Below are positions 1 to 7,317 of a DNA stretch of 64,000 bases, one piece after another; the first letter of the stretch is position 1, and every line of letters begins with the position of its first letter. This DNA comes from Paraburkholderia podalyriae. Its GTDB lineage: Bacteria > Pseudomonadota > Gammaproteobacteria > Burkholderiales > Burkholderiaceae. The stretch spans positions 1-64,000 of the forward strand of contig NZ_VZQQ01000030.1 of assembly GCF_014397785.1 (NCBI RefSeq), in the 5' to 3' direction. The notes below the pieces were generated by a model. It did not search any database, had not been told where the DNA came from, and saw only the letters and a program-made list of their open reading frames with translations. The translations under genes and the position numbers were made by a program.

Positions 1-196
1 GCAGCTTCTCCGGCGCGATGCTCGGCCGACCTCCCTTGATGTCGGCCTCGTACATCCCGGCAAACACCCGATCCATCTTAGCCAGCGCCTCGTTCGCCAT
101 GACGCGAATCGAGCGCAGCGGATGCGAACTCGGAACGAAATCGTCCAGCTTGCGCACGGAAAACAGACTCTCGGTGAACGTGTCGGTGCCGCGCAT
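1..196 (-). CDS. IS5/IS1182-type transposase, N-terminal part (runs off window)
   Basis: Reading the minus strand from the ATG at 196 gives a protein beginning MRGTDTFTESLFSVRKLDDF and continuing through a conserved stretch ending in GGRPSIAPEKL at the window edge. This is the usual N-terminus of IS5/IS1182-group DDE transposases common in Burkholderia, recognised from memory of the family. About 65 residues are visible, and the catalytic domain lies outside the window. A GGAG motif sits just upstream of the ATG, which supports this start. The frame shows no defect in the visible part. Whether the rest of the IS is intact, and where its inverted repeat lies (probably within the next ~100 bases to the right), cannot be decided here. 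Confidence 0.75.
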   Translation of the reverse strand, partial: MRGTDTFTESLFSVRKLDDFVPSSHPLRSIRVMANEALAKMDRVFAGMYEADIKGGRPSIAPEKL

Positions 197-514
197 GATC
201 TCCAGGGGGCGGGTGAGGTTCTTACATCAACGCTTTTGCTATCCGTCGCGATGACTTCAGCGCGAGGTATTTCCGCAGCCTGCTAAGCGTTGCAAACACA
301 TCAGTGAATATCCGGAAACACGCTGCCTGGCAAGCCCATTGTCCCGACCTCGACGCCAGGTCCGTGCCCGGCGAACTCACGCCTTCAACGCTAACGCGCG
401 ATTCGATCCTCGCACACTGGTTGCAATCGACCGGCGTCTGAAGGTCTGCTTCTTGCTGTTGATTCTCCAAGGTCGGCAATCGCCCGCTTTCGCCGTGAAA
501 CAGGAGAGAAGGTC
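197..514. other. gene-free stretch between IS transposase and efflux pseudogene
   Basis: No convincing gene is seen here. The left part should contain the terminal inverted repeat of the IS whose transposase starts at 196. The right part ends in a good ribosome binding site (aggagagaagg, about 497-511) serving the start at 515. The short open frames present are rich in Arg/Cys and look like chance reading of high-GC DNA. Confidence 0.4.
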
Positions 515-1245
515 ATGGGGGCCGGGTCCGGGCGGCACACATCGTCTGCGCCACGCGCGGTCTATTACGCTCTCGCTTCGAATATCGCTGTCGCCGTCTG
601 CAAGTTCGCCGTCGCTTTCTATACCAACTCGAGGTCGGCATTCGCCGAGGCCGTCCACTCCAGCGCGGACTGCCTGAACCAGCTTGTCCTGCTCGTCGGT
701 CATCGTGCGGCGCGCGCCACGCCCGACGAGCAACATCCACTCGGCTTCGGTCGCGAGATCTATTTCTATGGAATGCTGGTGGCGATGCAACTATTCATCT
801 TCGGAGGCGTTGCGTCGATCGTGATCGGCGGTTTTCGAGCCATGCATCACTCGCGGCTTGAACGACCTCTGCTAGCGATCGGCGTATTGTGCGTGTCCGG
901 CGTGATCGAGGCACTCGCTCTGAGAGCTTCCATTCGCACGATCGAGCCGCGGCATCGCGCCAAGGGGCTGTTGAACTGGTTCAAGGAAAGCGGCAAGCCG
1001 TCCGTGATGCTGTCGGTCAGCGAAGATCTCGCCGCGGTAGCGGGAGTGCTCGTCCGTGATCGCGATCGGTATCACCGTCCTCACCGGAAATCCGCTTTAC
1101 GATGCGCTCGGCAGTATCGGCGTCGGCCTGGTGCTGATGGCCTCGGCTCTGTTTTCGATGAGCGAGATCAAATCGCTTCTCGTGGGTGAATCGGCGCACC
1201 AGCGCATACGCGAAGAGATGCACGCGTGGCCGTCAGAATTGCAAA
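515..1245 (+). pseudogene. cation diffusion facilitator (CDF) family transporter, frameshifted and truncated
   Basis: The ATG at 515 follows a strong ribosome binding site. The first frame reads as the N-terminal membrane part of a CDF divalent-cation efflux protein: residues AEAVHSSADCLNQ carry the HSxxD metal-site pattern, then HPLGFGREIYFYG and several hydrophobic segments. Homology leaves this frame near SVSEDLAAVAGVLV (about base 1050) and resumes in another frame at VIAIGITVLTGNPLYDALGS. One indel at roughly 1048-1058 would explain this. The second frame keeps the family look through LLVGESAHQRIREEMHAW and is lost after about 1245, so the cytoplasmic C-terminal domain is missing. Loss of the 3' end just before the IS110 element suggests that insertion or a linked deletion removed it. 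Function is presumably lost. Confidence 0.75.
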
Positions 1246-1249
1246 TCAC

Positions 1250-3000
1250 TTTGCTGCGTGTTCGGCGGGCGCCGGCGAGTCGTGGCGCACCGCTTGCTTC
1301 ATAGCTTCCCAAGGCCGCCAATCGTCCCCGGTGTTCCGGAAGAAACGATGATGGGCTATAACACAGGCGGCAGCGCCGTGATGACCGGAAGATCACTGGT
1401 GCGCGCATGCGACGTCCCCGGACGCCGTGTGGCGAGCCCGGTACATAGCATGGTCCGGGAATCGTCGGTGACATTGGTGAGCGGCGCGAGCTGCATCCCG
1501 TTTGAGAGATCGAGTCGATTCAGACGCTTCCCCCTGGTGCTGCCCTGAACCAACCAGCCAGGAGCAGGCCATGGCCATGCGCAAGCGGGAAGACGATGAG
1601 GTGTATCCGAACGCCGCCGGGATCGATGTGGGCGCGTCCAGCCACTGGGTGGCAGTCCCCCGGACGGCCGACGACCAGCCGGCGCGCGAGTTCGGCACGA
1701 TGACCGGTGACCTGCACGCCATGGCCGACTGGCTGCTCGCGTGCGGCGTCGATACCGTGGCACTGGAATCCACCGGCGTCTACTGGATCCCGGTGTATGA
1801 GGTGCTCGAGCAGCGCGGGCTGACAGTCTGGCTCGTCGATGCGCGGCAGATGAAGTACGTGCCGGGGCGCAAGAGCGACGTACAGGACTGCCAGTGGCTG
1901 CAGAAGCTCATGAGTCTCGGACTGCTGCGTGCGGCCTGGCGCCCCGCTGGCGAGGTCTGCGTGGTGCGCGCGGTGGTGCGGCAGCGCGAGCTGCTGCTCA
2001 CCGAACAAGGTAGCTGGGTGCAGCGCATGCAGAAGGCACTGCTGCAGATGAACCTCCAGCTCACCGAGGTACTCACGGACGTGATGGGTACGACCGGACA
2101 GGGGATCATCCGCGCGATCGTGGCCGGCGAACGCGACCCGAAGGTGCTCGCGCATTTCCGCCACAGTCTCGTCAAGGCCAGTACCGAAGACATCATCAGG
2201 GCGCTGACCGGCAACTGGCGCGAGGAGCACCTGTTCGTGCTCGCGCAGGCGCTCGCAATGTTCGACAGTCTCGCCGAGCGCATCCTTGAGTGCGATGCGA
2301 AGACCGAGGCGCTGCTGGTCCCCCTGGGGCGTCACGACGTCCAGCTGGCCGGGCCGGACAAGAAACGCCAGAAGAACGCCCCCCGGTTCGACGCGCGTAC
2401 CGCGCTCGCGCGCTGGGCGGGCGTGGACCTGACGCGCATCAACGGCCTGTCCGTGGCCACCGTGATGACGATCCTCTCCGAGATCGGCCCGGATCTGAGC
2501 CGCTTTGCCAGCGTCAAGCACTTCTGTTCGTGGCTGCGCCTGTGCCCCGCCACGAAGATCAGTGGCGGCAAGACGCTGTCTTCCGGCACACGACCCTCCG
2601 CCAACCGCGCCCGGCAGGCGCTGAAAATGGCAGCCATGAGCCTGTCGCGCAGCGACTCGGCGCTCGGCGCATTCTACCGCCGGCTGTGCTCACGCATGGA
2701 CAAGCCGCGCGCCAATACCGCGGTCGCCCACAAGCTTGCCCGCATGGTGTACTTCATGCTCACGCGCGGCGAAGCCTTCGTCGACCAGGGGCAGCAGCGC
2801 TACTATGAGGAACAGCAGCGCCAGCGCAGCATCGCAGCCCTCAGGCGACGTGCTTCCGCCCTCGGATTCCAGCTCCAGCCAAACGCGCCGACTCCATGAA
2901 ATCCAACCTTTTCCATTGGGTTTCTTGAGAGTACGCAGGGGCGATCGGGTGGTTTGCCCCTAATCGAGCGGACAACGAAGCGTCTGCGCGATCAGGCCGG
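1250..3000 (+). mobile_element. IS110-family insertion sequence (approximate limits)
   Basis: The element is recognised from its transposase (1571-2899). The limits given are only a frame: homology to the upstream CDF gene stops near 1245, and gene-like sequence resumes near 3024. About 325 bases upstream of the transposase hold no credible gene. That matches IS110-group elements, where the left non-coding arm encodes the bridge RNA that guides recombination. No clear terminal inverted repeats are seen, as expected for IS110 proper. A short inverted repeat (aggggc...gcccct, about 2936-2960) lies beyond the transposase stop. Exact ends need alignment to related insertions. Confidence 0.5.
1571..2899 (+). 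CDS. IS110-family transposase (DEDD recombinase)
   Basis: The protein is 442 residues from the ATG at 1571, which follows AGGAGCAGG; an upstream in-frame TTG at 1502 lacks such support. The N-terminal DEDD (RuvC-like) domain begins with AGIDVGASSHWVAV, followed by VALESTGVYWIPVYEVLEQRG, and the aspartates of GRKSDVQDCQWLQ. The C-terminal Tnp_20 domain holds the INGLSVATVMTILSEIG helix-hairpin-helix-like part, then LRLCPATKISGGKTLSSG and a serine-bearing SLSRSDSALGAFYRRL segment where IS110 recombinases carry their catalytic serine. The frame is intact and full-length for the family (about 330-460 residues), so the enzyme may be active. It would excise and insert the element through a circular intermediate, guided by an RNA from the non-coding arm. 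Confidence 0.92.
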   Translation: MAMRKREDDEVYPNAAGIDVGASSHWVAVPRTADDQPAREFGTMTGDLHAMADWLLACGVDTVALESTGVYWIPVYEVLEQRGLTVWLVDARQMKYVPGRKSDVQDCQWLQKLMSLGLLRAAWRPAGEVCVVRAVVRQRELLLTEQGSWVQRMQKALLQMNLQLTEVLTDVMGTTGQGIIRAIVAGERDPKVLAHFRHSLVKASTEDIIRALTGNWREEHLFVLAQALAMFDSLAERILECDAKTEALLVPLGRHDVQLAGPDKKRQKNAPRFDARTALARWAGVDLTRINGLSVATVMTILSEIGPDLSRFASVKHFCSWLRLCPATKISGGKTLSSGTRPSANRARQALKMAAMSLSRSDSALGAFYRRLCSRMDKPRANTAVAHKLARMVYFMLTRGEAFVDQGQQRYYEEQQRQRSIAALRRRASALGFQLQPNAPTP

Positions 3001-3023
3001 GCGCAATATGGCTGACAGTGATA

Positions 3024-3341
3024 ATGGATAGTTTGCGGTGCGAATACGACGATTGTATGGTGCTGATCCGGGCAATACGCAACTGGATCGGCCCCCAATG
3101 TCCCAGCGACTGTGTGCGCATCAAGGCCGAAATCGGACAGCTCGTCGACCAGGTCGAAGTGGCCGGACCGCGCGACGCTGTGTTTCACGGTCGCCTCGAA
3201 AGGGCCCGCTCGCTCATCGTGCTGGGGCGACTATCGGACGCGCTGGACTGTGTCGATACATTACTACCCGTCGTTCGGCAAATTGAGCACGATCCAACGC
3301 GTGGCGCTCTACCGCCCGAGGTCCGGGGCCGCAAGCCGTAG
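3024..3341 (+). CDS. small hypothetical protein
   Basis: This is an open frame of 105 residues from the ATG at 3024 (a GTG two codons upstream is also possible). The product, beginning MDSLRCEYDDCMVLIRAIRN, is predicted mostly helical, without signal peptide or membrane segment. An amphipathic region around VFHGRLERARSLIVLGRLSD resembles helical-hairpin proteins. Amino-acid composition looks more natural than in the overlapping frames, which is the main reason to accept it. I do not recognise a family. It lies between the IS110 element and a decayed nitroreductase gene, so it may be a passenger or the edge of an older gene. Confidence 0.4.
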   Translation: MDSLRCEYDDCMVLIRAIRNWIGPQCPSDCVRIKAEIGQLVDQVEVAGPRDAVFHGRLERARSLIVLGRLSDALDCVDTLLPVVRQIEHDPTRGALPPEVRGRKP

Positions 3342-3375
3342 ACCACGCCAAGGCTTGATGAATCTCAGCAACCAC

Positions 3376-4047
3376 TCAGGCCGCAAAGCCTACCGGGATC
3401 AGATAGACGACGGTCTGGCCGTGCGGCAGGCCAAGCTTGCGCGCTGCCGGCGCCCCGTCGACGGCGCCCACGGTCACGGCGACGAGCCCCAGAGTGACGG
3501 CCTGGAGCAGCATGTTCTGGGTCGCATGCCCGACCTCGAGATCGGCATACAGATTGGCTCTCGCGCCATACCTCTGCGACAGCCGGCTCGGCTCGGCGGC
3601 CACCACGAGCACGGCCGGAGCGGCCTCGACAGACGCCTGATCGACCGCAACGGACCTCAGCCCGGGGCGCAGGTCCGACGTGGCCCGCGTCTCGGCCCGA
3701 TGGCCTTGAGGCAGGTAGTGCATCACCTCGGTTGCGGTCACCACGTAAAGTTAAAGCGCGTATAAAGCGCCGGCCGAAGGAGCCGCGCGCTTGCCGTCCG
3801 GGCTGGTAATGCCCTGCCCGGCCCACAGCAACTGGCCGATGGCCTCGACAGGCAGCGGCTTTGGCGCGAAGCGGCGCACGGACCTGCGCCGCTCGATGGC
3901 TTCTTCGAGGGAGACCGTGCCTGTGACGTTCGCCTTGGGCAGCGTAATCTCATTGGTGTATTGCGCCTGGCTACCCTGCGCCAGGCTGGCAGAACTTTCG
4001 GCAAGCGCGCCCGCGGCCAGCGCAACCAGCAGTTCACGGCGTTTCAT
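3376..4047 (-). pseudogene. SagB/nitroreductase-family oxidoreductase interrupted by one stop codon
   Basis: The ATG at 4047 is preceded by GGAGGT five bases upstream, better than the ATG at 4059. An N-terminal twin-basic/hydrophobic leader (MKRRELLVALAAGALAESSA) suggests export. Residues EEAIERRRSVRRFAPKPL and WAGQGITSPDGKRAAPSAGA are typical of the FMN-binding SagB-type nitroreductase fold. The frame meets TAA at 3751-3753 and continues in the same frame with YVVTATEVMHYLPQG through to LPHGQTVVYLIPVGFAA. Family members commonly have Glu at the stop position (LELYVV), so a single base change (GAA to TAA) would explain it. The C-terminal half, including ATQNMLLQAVTLGL, is otherwise well preserved, so the mutation is probably recent. 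The gene is likely inactive unless suppressed. Confidence 0.8.
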
Positions 4048-4301
4048 CGGCACCTCCATGCGCGAATCTCAGTGCTGCGCGTTTGCGGCCAATTAGGCCG
4101 GTGCAAGCTCGCCTCGATGCCCGGCACGGAAGCACCTCAACGCCAAACCTGGATGATGACAGGCAAAGATTCCGCCTCAATCGGACTTTGGTCTTACAGC
4201 CGCCGGGCGCAGGGGCCGGCGAGATGCGTTCTTCGTGCCCGCATTCAGGCGCAGTCACATCGGGCCTGCGATTTGCTTGAGGTTGCCGCGAGGTGACATA
4301 C

Positions 4302-5594
4302 ATGAACGACGAAAAATTGATCGAGCCCGAATCGGAGGTTCGCGACCGCGTCGAGCGATCCTGGATCAAACGGCTAGGCCCTGGCCTGATCACGGGCGCC
4401 GCGGATGACGATCCGTCCGGAATCGGCACGTATTCGCAAGCCGGCGCGCAGTTCGGCTTCAACCTTCTGTGGGTGGTCCTGATCACGTATCCGTTGATGA
4501 CCGCGATACAGTTGGTGAGCGCACAAATTGGCCGGGTGACCGGCAAGGGCCTCGCGTCCAACATGCGCGCGCACTACCCGCCATGGCTGCTGTACGGCGC
4601 GGTCGCCCTGCTCGTCGTGGCAAACATCATCAACATCGCCGCTGACTTGTCGGCAATGGGCGCCGCAGCCGGATTGCTGCTGCCAGGGCCGCAGCACGTT
4701 TATGTGGTCGGCCTCGGTGTCTTCTCCGTCGTTCTGCAGATTTTTGTCCCCTACGACACTTATGCGCGCATTCTGAAGTGGACCGCCCTATCGCTGCTTG
4801 CGTACGTCGCGGTCGCATTCATCGTTCCGATCTCCTGGGGTGAAGTTGCTCGCGCCATCGTCTTGCCGCGCGTCTCCCTCACGTCGGGCTATCTGACCAT
4901 GGTCGTCGCGGTGCTGGGCACGACGATCAGTCCATATCTGTTCTTCTGGCAGGCGTCGCAGGAAGTCGAGGAAATGCGCTCGGCACCGAGGCAGGCTCCG
5001 TTGCGCCGCGTACCGTACCAGGCGCCCGCGCAGTTGCGAAGGATCCGATTCGATACGTGGCTTGGCATGGGGGTGTCCAACTTCGTCGCATTCTTCATCA
5101 TGTTGACAGCGGCGGCCACGCTCCATCTGCATCACATCGATGTGAAAACCTCGGCTGATGCCGCGCGCGCGCTCGAGCCTTTTGCCGGGCGTTTCGCTTA
5201 CATGCTGTTTGCACTCGGCATCGTCGCAACCGGCCTGCTCGCGCTTCCGGTCCTCGCCGGCTCGGCCGCCTACGCCGCCGCGGGCAGCTTTCGCTGGCGC
5301 AGCAGTCTCGCGTTGCATCTGAACCTGGCGCGGCAGTTCTATGCGGTGATCGCACTGGCCATCCTGGGCGGTGTGGCCATCACCTTCATGCATTTCGACC
5401 CGATCCGCGCGCTGTACTGGAGCGCGGTGATCAACGGCCTTGCCGCGGTGCCGATCATGGTCATCATGATGTCGATGGCCCGCAGCCGGCGGATCATGGG
5501 ACAGTTCGCCGTCAAGGGCGTACTGGCCTGGGGAGGATGGCTGGCAACGCTCGCCATGGCGCTGGCGGCAGTGGGCGTGTTCGTGCCGTCGTGA
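4302..5594 (+). CDS. NRAMP-like divalent metal transporter
   Basis: The protein has 430 residues from the ATG at 4302, which has GAGGTG upstream; a GTG at 4293 is less likely. It is a polytopic inner-membrane protein with about 11 hydrophobic segments. TM1 carries GPGLITGAADDDPSGIGTYS, the position of the NRAMP metal-binding DPGN motif, here DDPSG. The TM6 region reads TTISPYLFFWQASQEVEEM instead of the canonical MPH-containing motif. These departures put it among the divergent NRAMP-related carriers rather than classical MntH, so the substrate (Mn, Fe, Mg or other) cannot be fixed from sequence. It stands alone, 250 bases after the nitroreductase start on the other strand. No manganese riboswitch or clear operator was seen upstream. 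Confidence 0.85.
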   Translation: MNDEKLIEPESEVRDRVERSWIKRLGPGLITGAADDDPSGIGTYSQAGAQFGFNLLWVVLITYPLMTAIQLVSAQIGRVTGKGLASNMRAHYPPWLLYGAVALLVVANIINIAADLSAMGAAAGLLLPGPQHVYVVGLGVFSVVLQIFVPYDTYARILKWTALSLLAYVAVAFIVPISWGEVARAIVLPRVSLTSGYLTMVVAVLGTTISPYLFFWQASQEVEEMRSAPRQAPLRRVPYQAPAQLRRIRFDTWLGMGVSNFVAFFIMLTAAATLHLHHIDVKTSADAARALEPFAGRFAYMLFALGIVATGLLALPVLAGSAAYAAAGSFRWRSSLALHLNLARQFYAVIALAILGGVAITFMHFDPIRALYWSAVINGLAAVPIMVIMMSMARSRRIMGQFAVKGVLAWGGWLATLAMALAAVGVFVPS

Positions 5595-5805
5595 CGAACG
5601 CGTGCCACGGCGAACCCGGCCTTCGCACGGAACAGCGGTGCTCCGCAATTCGCGCCAACGGGTTGCGGAACGGCAACCGGATCTGAACTTCCTCGCTCCA
5701 CGCTCGTCTCAACGGTGCATCCGGCCAGAGACGGCACCGTCACATGCTGACGGTTTGCCGACAACCGCGTGGCCGCACCCGTTCGACGATCAAGGAGGAT
5801 CGGAC

Positions 5806-7167
5806 ATGCCGAAGAAGCGTTCAGACGACTCGACAGCCGCAAGCGGCAACCACAGCGGCAGGATTCTCGCCGCGCCCGTTTTCTCGCAGCCGCAGCCCAC
5901 GCCGGACCCACAAACTTTCGTGGTCAGGCACGCATCCGATACCGCAGCCTACAAGGTCATCGACGAACTGAACCGCGAGCACAAGCTGAAGGCGCTGCCG
6001 TTTCCCGCGCCGCGCGGCGGCACCGAGCCCCGGCTGACGTTCGCGGAGGTGGTCGACAACAACCAGACGCTGCTCGACGGCATCACCGCGAGCGGACAGA
6101 TCGTCTTTCACGCCACCGGCGATTGTGGCAGCACCAAAGGTCCGGCGACGCAGAATGAAGTATCGGACAAGATGGTCAGCGACTTCGACGAAGCGGATCC
6201 CGCGGAGGTGCCGCAATTCAACTTTCTGCTGGGCGACATCGTCTACAGTTTTGGCGAAGCGCAGTACTACTACGATCAGTTCTATGAGCCGTATCGCGAC
6301 TATCATGCGCCGATCCTCGCCGCTGCCGGCAACCACGACGGCATGGTTTCGCCGTTGAAGCATGAGAAAAGCCTGCAGGCGTTTCTCAGGAACTTCTGCT
6401 CCGACTGCTTCCAGGTCTCTCCCGATGCCGGCCACCTTTCACGCACGGCACAAATCCAGCCAGGGGTTTTCTTTACGTTCGAGGCGCCGTTCGTGCGCAT
6501 CATTGCGTTGTACAGCAATACGCTCGAGGATCCCGGTGTGATCGCGGACAGTCACATCGGCAACAGCCAGTTGAAGTTTCTGAAAGCGGCGTTATTGCGG
6601 GTCAAGAAAGAGAACTATCGAGGCGCCCTGCTTTTCGCGCATCACCATCCCCCTTATGTGGCGCGCGGCCGTCACGGCTGGAGCGTCGACATGCAACAGC
6701 AGATCGATGCCGTCTGCAACGAGGTCGGCATATGGCCACATGCGGACCTCGCGGGACACGCGCACAACTATCAGCGCTTCACGCGAACCCGTTCCGACGG
6801 CACCCACATTCCATACATCGTTTGTGGGAACGGCGGTCATGCGGTGCAACGACTCACCACCAACGGACAGCCGCCCCTTCGCGCGCCGCAGCTGATGCAG
6901 GCTGCATCGAAAGACACGGATGCCGTCGTCCTCGAAAACTACGACGACCGCAACTTCGGCTATTTACGGCTGGTCGCCAACGCCAGACAGTTGCGTATCG
7001 AATACCATCCCGCCGTTGACGGACCCAACACCAAAGCGCCCGACGATCACGTGACCATCGATCTGGCCACCCGGCAGGTGGCTCACTACGTCGCTCGCGA
7101 CTTCGGCGTACCCGCTCTGGCGGACAGCATTCGTCAGTTCGCGCAGGTCAAGCCCAACAAAGGCTGA
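5806..7167 (+). CDS. calcineurin-like metallophosphoesterase
   Basis: The protein has 453 residues. The ATG at 5806 follows AAGGAGGATCG, and the open frame upstream lacks family similarity. The dimetal phosphoesterase motifs appear in order: HATGDCGS (about 105-112), FLLGDIVYSFGEAQ, AAAGNHDG, ALLFAHHHPPYVARG and LAGHAHNYQRF, which together supply the Asp, Asn and His ligands. Similar proteins act as phosphodiesterases or purple-acid-phosphatase-like enzymes. No signal peptide is evident, so the enzyme may be cytoplasmic. The N-terminal ~90 residues are less conserved. It sits alone between the NRAMP gene and the GGDEF-EAL gene, and its substrate is unknown. Confidence 0.85.
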   Translation: MPKKRSDDSTAASGNHSGRILAAPVFSQPQPTPDPQTFVVRHASDTAAYKVIDELNREHKLKALPFPAPRGGTEPRLTFAEVVDNNQTLLDGITASGQIVFHATGDCGSTKGPATQNEVSDKMVSDFDEADPAEVPQFNFLLGDIVYSFGEAQYYYDQFYEPYRDYHAPILAAAGNHDGMVSPLKHEKSLQAFLRNFCSDCFQVSPDAGHLSRTAQIQPGVFFTFEAPFVRIIALYSNTLEDPGVIADSHIGNSQLKFLKAALLRVKKENYRGALLFAHHHPPYVARGRHGWSVDMQQQIDAVCNEVGIWPHADLAGHAHNYQRFTRTRSDGTHIPYIVCGNGGHAVQRLTTNGQPPLRAPQLMQAASKDTDAVVLENYDDRNFGYLRLVANARQLRIEYHPAVDGPNTKAPDDHVTIDLATRQVAHYVARDFGVPALADSIRQFAQVKPNKG

Positions 7168-7227
7168 TGGGCGCACAATCCGACACCCATCCGAAGCGCT
7201 CCGCGATTCCCTGCTGGCTCCACGCGT

Positions 7228-7254
7228 TAAAGATTCGAGGATTCGTACCGTAAT
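7228..7254 (+). promoter_or_regulatory. possible sigma-28 (FliA)-type promoter upstream of GGDEF-EAL gene
   Basis: TAAAGATT (7228-7235), 11 bases, then ACCGTAAT (7247-7254). The first box differs from the TAAAGTTT consensus at one base. The second shares only the CCG core and one A with GCCGATAA. It lies 64 bases before the GTG start at 7318. The fit is moderate, and chance occurrence is possible. Confidence 0.25.
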
Positions 7255-7317
7255 AGTAAAGATGGGGCGGCAGCTAGCGGTCGGGGCTGTCGCTCAACCA
7301 GCTAGTCGGAGAACAGC

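Noticed and set aside
3751..3753. Internal stop in the SagB-type gene read as recoding
   Set aside because: The codon is TAA, not TGA or TAG, and no recoding element is seen; a point mutation is simpler.
4060..4301. Possible metal riboswitch upstream of the NRAMP-like gene
   Set aside because: No yybP-ykoY or M-box-like conserved elements or strong paired structure could be seen.
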